Positions 21,013-30,694 of a stretch of 64,000 nt of DNA are shown here, piece by piece. The notes below the pieces were generated by a model, which saw only the letters and a list, made by a program, of their open reading frames with translations, was not told the origin of the DNA and made no database searches. The number at the start of each line of letters is the position of its first letter. Positions within the stretch are counted from its first letter, which is position 1. The translations under genes and the position numbers were made by a program. This stretch comes from Culex pipiens pallens (Eukaryota > Arthropoda > Insecta > Diptera > Culicidae), in the NCBI RefSeq assembly GCF_016801865.2, contig NC_068937.1, positions 136,722,455 through 136,786,454 on the forward strand. Direction: 5' to 3'.

Positions 21013-21698
21013 GTTTAGAAAATCATTTCCTTTCGGGATTAATTTTTATAAGCATTGAAATATTTGAAATTTCATTTTCAATTCTCAAAAACAATTTTAA
21101 AACATTTTTTTTTGAAATTCAATAAATTATACTTATAACAAAAATCATGCCATTTTAAAACGGTTCTTTCAAAAGACTAGAGTTTAAAAAAGAACCGCGG
21201 TTCTTTTTTTGTGAGCCACGGTTCGTTCGCTCTTTTCAGTGAACCGGCTCTTTGAGCGGCACGCTCTTTTTTTGCCCACCTCTAAAAAAAAATATTTTTC
21301 AAAAAACTTCAAAATTTTCATGAAAATAGAAGTCTAATCAACTGAAAACAATCTTAAATGCATTTTTCTGCATTGATAATCATATTTAGCATGTTTGGGC
21401 TCGTTTGAAAATATTTTGAACTTTTATGAAATTCCAATGTACAGCACCGCAAACATTTTATTTTTCGCAAAAAAATAAAATTTTCCTCAATACTTAGATA
21501 TTTTGGAAAATAATGACGGCAAAACAACTGGACAGGTTTATACATTCAACTAAAACATTTTTTTTTATTAAAATTATGAAACCATGGCTCGTTATTTCAA
21601 TTTTAATACTTCGAGGGACATAAACTTCAAAAAATATATGCAACGGCCTAATTATTTAAATTAAAAATAATACTTTTGAAAATGAAATGGCTTGCGCA

Positions 21699-22224
21699 AT
21701 TTGTCTCAGGATTTCCATAAAAATGTCTACGTGATCTCTACGTTTAGATTTTTCTTCTACGTGGTTTGTGGATAACCCCTAAATAGCTCAATAGTTTTAC
21801 TTTTTTGAGTGATATTCAAATCAATTGAAAAAAAACTATTAAAAACATTGGAAACGACACCATTTTTAAAGTCTAAACTAAACTTATTTTATTTTAGTTT
21901 TTTGCGGAAAAGACGATTAATTTTAATCGGAACCGTCACAATTCGATATTCTTACAATTAATTTGTCTAAGATTTCCATAAAAATGTCTATGTGATTTTT
22001 GTTTTTATATATTTTTTCTACGTGGTTTGTGGATAAACCCTAAATAGCTCAATAGATTTGCTTTTTTGAGTGATATTTAAATCAATTAAAAAAAAAAAAA
22101 CAACCACAAACATTAGAAACAACACAATTTTTGAGTCTAAACTAACCTTTTTTTTATTTTATTTTTTTTGCGGAAATGACGATTAATTTTAATTGGAACC
22201 GTCACAATTCGTATTCTTACAACT
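21699..22224. repeat. Two-copy tandem duplication, 261-bp unit
   Basis: Unit 1 (21,699-21,959) and unit 2 (21,960-22,224) share blocks in the same order: TTTCCATAAAAATGTCTACG, CTACGTGGTTTGTGGATAA, CTAAATAGCTCAATAG, GACGATTAATTTTAAT, CCGTCACAATTCG. Divergence is modest, with several indels in A/T runs. It is non-coding. Confidence 0.75.
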
Positions 22225-22286
22225 AATTTAACAAACATAAGTAGTAATGACATTTTTAAGGGGGTGTTAATTATAGGCCTGCTGGT

Positions 22287-22360
22287 CAGGGGTGCTCATA
22301 GTTTTTGAATTGCGGGCCAAATTTGAAGCTAACATGAGCTTGCGAGCCAAAAATGTAATT
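22287..22360. mobile_element. CAGGGGTGCTCATAG terminus (hAT-like end)
   Basis: CAGGGGTGCTCATAGTTTTT is followed by GCGGGCCAAATTTGAAGCTAA and a second GCGAGCCAAAAATG. The CAGGGG start fits a hAT terminus, and I recall this end from mosquito repeats. No matching right end is found downstream, so the element is broken or decayed and the superfamily call is tentative. Confidence 0.4.
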
Positions 22361-22802
22361 TTTTTATTAAAAAAAAGTTTTTCAATCTTAAAATACATAA
22401 ATACATTAATAAGTTGAAGTTTTTTTTAATTTCAAGTTTTCAAAATATTAGAAACATAAAAGGAAATTTTCAACTATTTGGTAGAAAAAAAGATCAAATT
22501 TATTGAAATTAACAAAATTAAAAAAATATTATTCATAAGCTGTAATTTTCATGCCTTAACAAACATTGAAATCAGTTAGGTAATATTTTTGAAAGAAGTT
22601 TATATTCCACGGTCTGGTCAAGGTCTAGGGGTGGTTGACCATTTTGTAGGTGAATGCTGTTACAGCAGACAAACGTAATTTCGCAAATATTTTTTTTATC
22701 TAATTGAGGGCATTTATATTTTCCTTGAAATTTATTTTTTAAGGGGTGGCACAATTTGAAAAACGGCTTATTTTTTCAATAAGGTTCAACCATAATAATA
22801 AA
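22361..22802. other. AT-rich unassigned sequence
   Basis: Strongly AT-rich with long A and T runs. It probably includes the decayed interior of the element that begins at 22,287. No terminal repeat, tandem structure or plausible frame is seen. Confidence 0.35.
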
Positions 22803-23718
22803 TACCGTAAACCGGGGTGACTTTGATAGGATTTCAATTTGTTTTTGAAATATTTTCCAACAGGTAAGGTTTTTCTCAAGATTATTATTTTTAAAACATG
22901 TACTGGGGTAGACCACACAAAGTCCATGCACTATTTTGGAAAAAAGTTTTTTCAATAGTGTTTAGAAAAATAGTTACGTTAAAAATTCTTAGTCTAAATT
23001 CCGGGGTGACTTTGATAGTCATAGTTTTTCTTGTTAAAATCATATTTAAGATGTTCAAACTTTATTTGTACGTTAGATGTACCATCACTAAAGTAGCTGA
23101 TATAGTTTTTAAGAAAAAAAAAACCAATGTTTATATTTAGTTAACTAAGTTTATAAGCTTTTATCAAAATACTGATAAATTTTACATAAAGTTGTTGAAA
23201 AGTCGGAATTTTGTCTGAAATTTGTTAAAACTAGTTTTGTTTATAAAATTATCGATTTATATTGCATTTTAAACTGAATACAAAGCACGAATCACAAGTT
23301 TTCACAGTTTACATGAAATTTGTTCAACTGAAATTGCCTATAAATTTGGAGATTTTTTTAATTGTGTTTCAAGGACACATAATTTTTATTATTTACAAAC
23401 TTATTTAACCTTCTCCTAGTGGAAAATTGTCCAAAGAACCCGAAAATGCATTCCGTTTTCCGATTCAAAATCATGTTCATTGAGAAAATCATGACACTTT
23501 GAGAAGTTTTAAATAATGACTTTCATCAACATTTTCTTAATTATAGTTAACTAACTTTTTAAAACTTTCAAAATTTTATGCAAAGTTCTTCTTGAGGTAC
23601 TTTGAACACTTCTCTACCACGGTCAGTATGATTCTGAACCATTCCGTACGTATTTTAATTGTACTCTTCATTTTGCAGAAAAATCGCAAACCTATCAAAG
23701 TCACCCCGTTTTACGGTA
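22803..23718. mobile_element. TACCGTAAACCGGGG-terminated TIR element
   Basis: Inverted termini: TACCGTAAACCGGGGTGACT then TTGATAGG at left, and CCTATCAAAGTCACCCCGTT then TTACGGTA at right. The element is 916 bp. The motif CCGGGGTGACTTTGATAG also recurs internally at 23,001-23,018. There is no coding capacity. The terminal sequence is one I recall as common in mosquitoes; superfamily unknown. Confidence 0.7.
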
Positions 23719-23940
23719 GCTGTAAATGGATTTTTTTTAACAATTTTTCCAACAATTTCAATCAAATTTCTATAAATTTTGGTCTGCCAGGATCAGATGT
23801 TGGTCACTCATATAAGTAACCCAAATGTCAAGAGTTTGAATCCCTGAAGCTGAAGTTTTTTTTAGTGCAAAATAAGTTTGAGACTCAGCGTTTTTTGACA
23901 TGTTTTTCAATTCTCGTCATTTTTTACGATTTTCGCTCTT

Positions 23941-24015
23941 CTAGAGGTTTTTTTTTCAAAAAGGTCCTATAAACAAATGAAACAAAATAGCTTGTAGGAC
24001 CTTTAAAAAAATACC
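23941..24015. mobile_element. CTAGAG microelement (75 bp)
   Basis: CTAGAGGTTTTTTTTTCAAA, AAGGTCCTATAAACAAATGA, then ATAGCTTGTAGGACCTTTAA: an imperfect palindrome of the same size and plan as the copy at 38,921, which has an empty site. Confidence 0.6.
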
Positions 24016-24184
24016 ATAGATTTGTATCATTCGATTTCCCATTTTTCAAATATTTTCAGAAACTAATTGTCCAATTTTCAAAGCTTCAGCAAGAAAATTG
24101 TAGGACATTATTCTCTCCATAAAATAAAAAAAAACCGTGTTTTGTTTGATTTTCGTGATTCATTTTTTTCTGAAAATTCCTAAT

Positions 24185-24300
24185 CATAAACTACAACTTT
24201 GCCGAAGACACCAAATCAATCAAAAAATCTCTTCTCAAAATAAAGAATTTCATACATTTACATACCCAAAAATTGTATGGATAAACTATTGATGCAAAAT
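24185..24300 (+). repeat. Dispersed CTTTGCCGAAGACACCAAAT module
   Basis: ACAACTTTGCCGAAGACACC, AAATCAATCAAAAAATC, and GATGCAAAATTGCTTCTTTTG repeat, in order, part of the foldback arm at 30,190-30,345. This is a diverged solitary copy. Confidence 0.5.
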
Positions 24301-24439
24301 TGCTTCTTTTGACAAAGGAAATGCATGAACAAAATTCATCCAAATCACAAATTTAAAATTTGAAAATTGCTATATCTCAGAGAACTTCTCATAAGATTTT
24401 TATGGTCATTATTTCTCAATATGCTTTTTTTTTTACAAA

Positions 24440-25385
24440 TTTAGCTAACTTTAAATTAGACACAACACAAAACCTTCTTGTAATTCAAGACAACCCACAG
24501 CTCCACCCTCGTTAAACCACTTGAAACACTATCAACAACAAGCAAATTTCAATCTCGCCTCAGTCCCCAAAAATGTCTCTCACTCTCAACCCCAAATTCA
24601 TTTACATCCTTCCAGGAAATTCCGCCATTCCTCCGGCTCAGCGTTCCGCGGTAGTCAGGGGAAGGTGTAATCTTTGATAACCACCGGTCTGGGGGGCGCA
24701 CCAACCGGATCTGGGTGTTGAATTTCGGCCGCGTCGCGTCTCGTCGTCGGTTGCCCGGCACAAACTTCCGAGACATTGCAAAATTACCATAATCCTGAGA
24801 TATTTAACGCCTTGCTGCACTTTTCGCGCGTTCGGAAATTTCGCGCCCCGCGACATGGGGTGACACTTTAAGCCGGCCAAAAGGTCCAGCTGAGAAAGCA
24901 TCGACAAAAGAAAGAGTATTTTTTCGCACTTTGTACATCTGGTGGGGACAGAAAAAAAGATAGTCTTAAACAAAAAAAGGTTGGGGCCACAAATCCAGGA
25001 CGCAAACCGCGTTCCGTTTCAAAAGTGAAAATTTGCTACCGTAGAGTCATTTATAAAATTCTCATTAGAGGGGGAGGGGAAAAGGGAAAATGAAGCACAA
25101 ACGGACGATATGCAAATTTAGAATCCTGCGGAAGAAGCTGCGAAAAAAGGTGCTATTTATATCCATTTGTTAGTTGCAAGCCCCTTTTTCGTTTTTATTT
25201 CTGCTGCAAACGGACTGGGCAAACTCTTTCTTTTGGCGGGATTTTGTCTTTAGAAAAGTATTGTTTTGAAATACACTCAGAGCAGCGTGATCCTATCTGA
25301 GGGGAAATTGCCCTCCAACTAGGAGGAAAACGCTCCCACTCGTCTCACGCACTCATTTTAAAATACTGAAAAAATTCAGAAAGCA
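24440..25385. other. GC-richer single-copy-looking block
   Basis: GC-rich core at 24,600-24,900 with overlapping minus-strand frames of 75 and 111 codons, neither of which shows a domain. CTGAGGGGAAATTGCCCTCC (25,298) is a short hairpin. No repeat termini are seen. Confidence 0.35.
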
Positions 25386-26160
25386 TGAAAAATAATTAAA
25401 CATTTGAAAATAATACTAAAAATATTAAAAATACAAAAAATACTAAAAATACTAAAAATACTAAAAAAACTAAAAATACTAAAAATACTAAAAATACTAA
25501 AAATACTAAAAATAGTTAAAATACTAAGAAAACTAAAAATACTAAAAATACTAAAAATACTAAAAATATTAAAAATACTAAAAATACTAAAAATACAAAA
25601 AAAACTAAAAATACAAAAAATACAAAAAAAACTAAAAATACTAAAAATACTAAAAATACTAAAAATACTAAAAATACAAAAATACTAAAAATACAAAAAA
25701 TACTAAAAATACTAAAAATACTAAAAATACTAAAAATACTAAAAATACTAAAAATACTAAAAATACTAAAAATACTAAAAACACTAAAAATACTAAAAAT
25801 ACTAAAAATACTAAAAATACAAAAAATACTAAAAATACTAAAAATACTAGAAATACTAAAAATACAAAAAATAATAAAAATACTAAAAATACTAAAAATA
25901 CTAAAAATACTAAAAATACTAAAAATACTAAAAATACTAAAAATACTAAAAATACTAAAAATACTAAAAATACTAAAAATACTAAAAATACTAAAAATAC
26001 AAAAAATACAAAAAATACAAAAAATACAAAAAATACAAAAAATACAATAAAATACAAAAAATACTAAAAATACTAAAAGTACTAAATGTACTAAAAATAC
26101 TAAAAATACAAAAAATATTAAAAATACTTAAAAAACTAAAAATACTAAAAATACTAAAAC
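25386..26160. repeat. ACTAAAAAT 9-bp minisatellite
   Basis: About 770 bp of CTAAAAATA units, roughly 80 copies, with occasional ACAAAAAAT variants. Because the unit is 9 bp, it stays open in several frames and produces artificial ILKILK (plus) and VFLVFL (minus) peptides of 94 and 129 codons. Those are not genes. Confidence 0.9.
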
Positions 26161-28072
26161 TAATTTGATAGTTCTCTCAATTCAACTCGAGAGCATTATT
26201 CTCTTAACCTTTAGCAAGGAGTTATGTGGCTTAATCTGCTCTCATCCCTCCCACTAAACCTGTCCCTGGAATAACCAGCTCACCGGAGAAAACCCACAAC
26301 CCCCGTTCCAACCGTGACAAAGTTCTGCATTGGCAATATATAAACGTTTTTTTTGCTCTCGGTAGCCTGTGCAACTTCTGGCCTTCTGGACTCGCGACGG
26401 ACTCTTCTTATTTTATTCCAATTGTGTCCTGCTCAACTGGGAGGACGCCCCCGCGAAAAAATGGCGCTAAATGGTCGCCGTCAGACACTTTCCATGCTGA
26501 CTTTTTTTTAACTTCTGGAAAAAACGACAGCGAGGGGGGGTCCCCTTCGGGGACACTGGACCGGAAATCCGGTTTGAAATATTGCTGTTAAACAATTACA
26601 ATCAAATTAAAGCGCCAGATAACCTTCGAGCAGTTTTCGAACCTCGTCTGGCCCCCGAGTTTTGTGACTTTTGCGAGGGTGGAGGAGGAGGAGGAAGAAG
26701 AGTGCAAGAACTTTTTTGTCGCTATTGTCAAAGATTTGTATCTGCTAAAATTGCTGTTTGCTCCTTTCGCCCTTTTTTGTGCGAGTTTCAGCTCAAGTGG
26801 ACCGAACTTTCGTTTTGGGATTTGTTGGGGGAGCGCTTTTTGTCACTCGGACAATTCAATGTGAATTTGAATTGTTTGTCTTTTTTTCACGTGCAACTCA
26901 TAAGTTTGAAATCAGTTGTTGTATTTTAGTAGGAATCTTTAGTTCAAATAAGTTTATGTTCTATGAGTGGCATTACTGCAAAATCAAGTTTTACAACGAG
27001 TTTTTTACAACATTTTTTGCAATTCCTCAAAACGCTTTTTGAATGGAATTTTATGTCAAGCATCCATGTGGGAAGCAAAGTCACCGTCAGGGCTTGCGAA
27101 ATTTCGACATTCTTTGTGATAGCTGACAGAACACTCCAATCGCGTTCACCACGACAACCTGATTTTTACATTCTACTTTCGTTCGTTTCACACACAAAGG
27201 AATGAGTGCTACGCAAAGTCACTCACACAATCATTGACTTCCCTCCAGGAGAAAAATCGCTAAGAGAGCGGTCGTTTGACATTCTACCGAGATTCCGATC
27301 ATCTCTCCAATGATAGCAATCATATGATTTCTGTCACCACGCAGCACACACTAGGAAGAGAGAGACAAAAACGGGAGAAAGAGAAAGAGCACGTTGTCTC
27401 GTTCGGGCGGCTGCTTGAGTGGTGCTCATTTTTCGTTCGTTTTGTCTTCGTGTTTACGTTCACCGACCGTCGCCAAGCAACGACGGTCATGATAGGCGTT
27501 GTGTGTCAGCGATCAAATATCGTTTTGAGAAATGATCGCTGACAGAAAGTTCTATCGAATATCGAGCAGTCCCGTTCAGTGATAGATCCCTTTTCAAGCA
27601 TTGGTCACCGTTCATTACAAAAAAAATGAACTGAAAAATGTTACTTTTCGATAATATTGCTAAAAAGGTCAACTTTTCAGCGTCCATTGCTGAAAACTAT
27701 TGAAGGGTATTAATTTTCCATTCTGTTATTTTGGTAGATAAAAGTAGGCCTTTTCATCGCTCGAGAATGACAGGGTATTTCACGACGGAATTGCAAGAAC
27801 TTTTTTATATAAAATGCAGTCGGCTTACTGACTTTTTTTTAAATCTTGCATTCAATCATACTTTTGATTGAATAAAAAATTGCTACAAAAACGAAAATAT
27901 CCCTAAGATTCGTAAAGAAACTCAATCAAATTGACGGCAATATTAACAGACTTTAGCTAGGTTTGGAATTGTATGCGAGGAAATCATTTATGGCCTACCA
28001 TTTTTTTAAAGGTAGAGATAATTTCAAGTAGCATGACTGCAAATATGTATCATGCATTATGTGACACAACTT
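26161..28072. other. Single-copy-looking block
   Basis: It begins GC-richer (26,200-26,700, with GGAGGAGGAGGAGGAAGAAG at 26,680) and includes a purine run near 27,355-27,395. A trace of the AAGTTTTACAACGAGTT repeat lies at 26,985. Frames of up to 115 codons overlap in different registers and have no recognisable features. Confidence 0.35.
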
Positions 28073-28250
28073 CACAGTAATTAAATCACGGATATTTTAC
28101 ATCGGGCAATGTTCACCAATTTTGTGTCAGAAAATAATGAGAAGTAATATATTGAAAGTGTGTAAATTTACATCTTTTTATGTGTAATTTCACACATTGC
28201 ACATAAATTGAGGTAAAATTACTTAAACGAATTTTTTCACCTTGCAGCAA
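28073..28250. mobile_element. Diverged copy of the CACAGTAAAA MITE family
   Basis: It starts CACAGTAATTAAATCACGG and retains ATTTTACATC, TGTGTCAGAAAATAATG, AATTTACATC and ATAAATTGAGGTAAAATTAC. The right end has decayed, so the boundary is approximate. Confidence 0.45.
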
Positions 28251-28389
28251 ATTTGTTTTAGAAAATCAAACTTGAAATTTGAATTATTTTACGCTTCTGC
28301 CATTGGCCAGTGTGGTTTAACAAAATATGTAAAAAAAACTTTGATTGTAAAAATTGTGAAGATTTGAAAAAGAGAAACATTTTGTCTTA

Positions 28390-30551
28390 CACAGTAATCA
28401 TATCAATGACGACAGATTTATTTCAGAAAAAAATGTGTTATATAAAACAGAAAAAATATGATACATGATATTACATAAACTGGTACATTTTCTTTGATGT
28501 CAGAAAAAATGTGAAATTTTACCTCTGAGCAGTTCTCTACGGAATCGGTCTTTTTTCTTTAATTTTAATTTTTGTATTTTTTAATCCGGCTGAAACTTTT
28601 TTGGTGCCTTCGGTATGCCCAAAGAAGCCATTTTGCATCATTAGTTTGTCCATATAATTTTCCATACAAATTTGGCAGCTGTCCATACAAAAATGATATG
28701 TGAAAATTCAAAAATCTGTATCTTTTGAAGGAATTTTTTGATCGATTTGGTGTCTTCAGCAAAGTTGTAGGTATGGATATGGACTACACTGAAAAAAAAT
28801 GATACACGGTAAAAAAAATTTGGTGATTTTTTTATTTAACTTTTTGTCACTAAAACTTGATTTGCAAAAAAACACTATTTTCAATTTTTTTTTATTTTTT
28901 GATATAATTTAAAGGACATAAAATGCCAACTTTTCAGAAATTTCCAGAATGGGCAAAAAATCTTTGACCGAGTTATGATTTTTTGAATCAATACAGATTT
29001 TTTCAAAAAATCGAAATATTGGTCGCAAAAATTTTTCAACTTCATTTTTCGATGTAAAATCGAATTTGCAATCAAAAAGTACTTTAGTGAATTTTTGATA
29101 AAGTGCACCGTTTTCAAGTTATAATCATTTTTAGGTAACTTTTTTGAAAATAGTCGCAGTTTTTCATTTTTTAAAAATAGTGCCCATGTTTGCCCACCTT
29201 TGAAAAAAATATTTTTGAAAAGCTGAGAAAATTCTCTATATTTTGCTTCTTCGGACTTTGTTGATACGACTCTTAGTTGCTGAGATATTGCCATGCAAAG
29301 GTTAAAAAACAGGAAAATTGATGTTTTCTAAGTCTCACCCAAACAACTCACCATTTTCTAATGTCGATATTTCAGCAACTAATGGTCCGATTTACAATGT
29401 TAAAACATGAAACATTCGTGAAATTTTCCGATCTTTTCAAAAAAAATATTTTCAAAAATTTAAAATCAAAACTAACATTTCAAACGGGCCAAACATTCAA
29501 TATTACGCCCATTTGAAATGTTAGTCTTGATTTAAAAATTTTGAAAATATTTTTTTCGAAAAGATCAGAAAATTTCACGAATGTTTCATGTTTTAACATT
29601 GGAAATCGGACCTATAGTTGCTGAAATATCGACATTAGAAAATGGTGAGTTGTTTGGGTGAGACTTAGAAAACATCAATTTTCCTGTTTTTTAACCTTTG
29701 CATGGCAATATCTCAGCAACTAAGAGTCGTATCATTAAAGTCCGAAGAAGCAAAATATAGAGAATTTTCTCAGCTTTTCAAAAATATTTTTTTCAAAGGT
29801 GGGCAAACATGGGCACTATTTTAAAAAAATGAAAAACTGATTATAACTTGAAAACGGTGCACTTTATCAAAAATTCACTAAAGTACTTTTTGATTGCAAA
29901 TTCGATTTTACATCGAAAAATGAAGTTGAAAAATTTTTGCGACCAATATTTCGATTTTTTGAAAAAATCTGTATTGATTCAAAAAATCATAACTCGGTCA
30001 AAGATTTTTTGCCCATTCTGGAAATTTCTGAAAAGTTGGCATTTTATGTCCTCTAAAACATATCAAAAAATAAAAAAAATTAAAAATAGTGTTTTTTGCA
30101 AATCAAGTTTTAGTGACAAAAAGTTAAATAAAAAAATCACCAAATTTTTTTTACCGTGTATCATTTTTTTTCAGTGTAGTCCATATCCATACCTACAACT
30201 TTGCTGAAGACACCAAATCGATCAAAAAATTCCTTCAAAAGATACAGATTTTTGAATTTTCACATATCATTTTTGTATGGACAGCTACCAAATTTGTATG
30301 GAAAATTATATGGACAAACTAATGATGCAAAATGGCTTCTTTGGGCATACCGAAGGCACCAAAAAAGTTTCAGCTGGATTAAAAAATACAAAAAAAATCG
30401 AATGACCGAAATCTCAGAGAATTGCTCCTCTGAAAATGTGTAATTTTACCACTGTTCTGGTGTAATGTCACTTTTTCAGTCTAAATTGAGGTAAAATTAC
30501 ATCATAAAAGAGGTAATATTCAACCTTCCAATTTTAGAAAAAAAAATCGTG
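28390..30551. mobile_element. CACAGTAAAA MITE, split by the 1.9-kb foldback
   Basis: The left part (28,390-28,528) runs CACAGTAATCA..., ATTACATAAACTGG, TTTGATGTCAGAAAAAATGT, TTTTACCTCTGA. The right part (30,434-30,551) continues AAATGTGTAATTTTACCACT, CTGGTGTAATGTCAC, AAATTGAGGTAAAATTAC, AGGTAATATTCAACCTTCC. Joined, the block order equals that of the uninterrupted copy at 40,877-41,060. TA flanks lie at 28,388-28,389 and 30,552-30,553. Confidence 0.7.
28529..30426. mobile_element. 1.9-kb foldback (near-perfect palindrome)
   Basis: The left arm (28,529-29,489, ~961 bp) and right arm (29,507-30,426, ~920 bp) are reverse complements, with few mismatches where checked, around a 17-bp spacer. The right arm lacks ~40 bp near 29,840 that the left keeps near 29,130. 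The termini pair as GCAGTTCTCT / AGAGAATTGC. A 7-bp CCTCTGA is duplicated at 28,522-28,528 and 30,427-30,433. The arms hold mirrored frames (137 and 119 codons; 65 and 80) that are repeat artefacts. The full inverted structure would form a long hairpin RNA if transcribed. Confidence 0.85.
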
Positions 30552-30554
30552 TAC

Positions 30555-30694
30555 TTCTAAAAATGGGTCAATTTACATCTCTTCAAGATTTTTTTTTACG
30601 AATTCCACATAAATTGAAGTGAAACTACAAAAAAAAGGTTTTAATCAACCATACAATTTTTAATCTCTTCCAAAATTATACTTTTTACACTGTG
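30555..30694. mobile_element. Diverged CACAGTAAAA MITE fragment
   Basis: Family blocks AATTTACATCTCTTC, CACATAAATTGAAGTGAAAC, TTAATCAACCATACAATTTT and a terminal TTTTTACACTGTG, in the orientation of the copy split by the foldback. It abuts that copy directly. Confidence 0.45.

Larger units (their letters stand above)
20351..21284. mobile_element. TAGAGGTGGGC-terminated hAT-like element
   Basis: Termini TAGAGGTGGGCAAAA and its complement TTTTGCCCACCTCTA are flanked on both sides by A8 (20,343-20,350; 21,285-21,292), consistent with the 8-bp duplication of hAT transposons. The first bases (TAGAG) fit the hAT YARNG terminal rule. Subterminal regions carry many AGCCGCTCTTT / AAAGAGC motifs in both orientations. 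It is non-coding over 934 bp, so non-autonomous. It contains a strong hairpin and a small retro-type insertion. Confidence 0.7.
20267..21648. mobile_element. GGCCGTTGCA-terminated element, Harbinger-like
   Basis: Inverted ends GGCCGTTGCAAATATTTTTC then AAAGTTTATGTC (left) match GGCCGTTGCATATATTTTTT then GAAGTTTATGTC (right, complement). The 3-bp TAA lies on each side (20,264-20,266 and 21,649-21,651), the TWA target duplication typical of PIF/Harbinger. The superfamily is an inference from that. A C-run and GGTCTGAAAAATCAGGGGGC follow the left end, as in the relative at 36,190. It is interrupted by a 934-bp hAT-like element. Without it, the element is about 440 bp. Confidence 0.7.

Noticed and set aside
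23775..23850. Possible tRNA-like segment (GTTTGAATCCCTG)
   Set aside because: Box A and stems could not be found; likely chance.
25404..26057. Long open frames coding ILKILK- and VFLVFL-type repeats
   Set aside because: Produced by a 9-bp tandem repeat that stays open in frame; no non-repetitive part.
28565..30443. Mirrored frames of 137/119 and 65/80 codons
   Set aside because: They are the same sequence in the two arms of the foldback, with AT-driven codon content and no domain.
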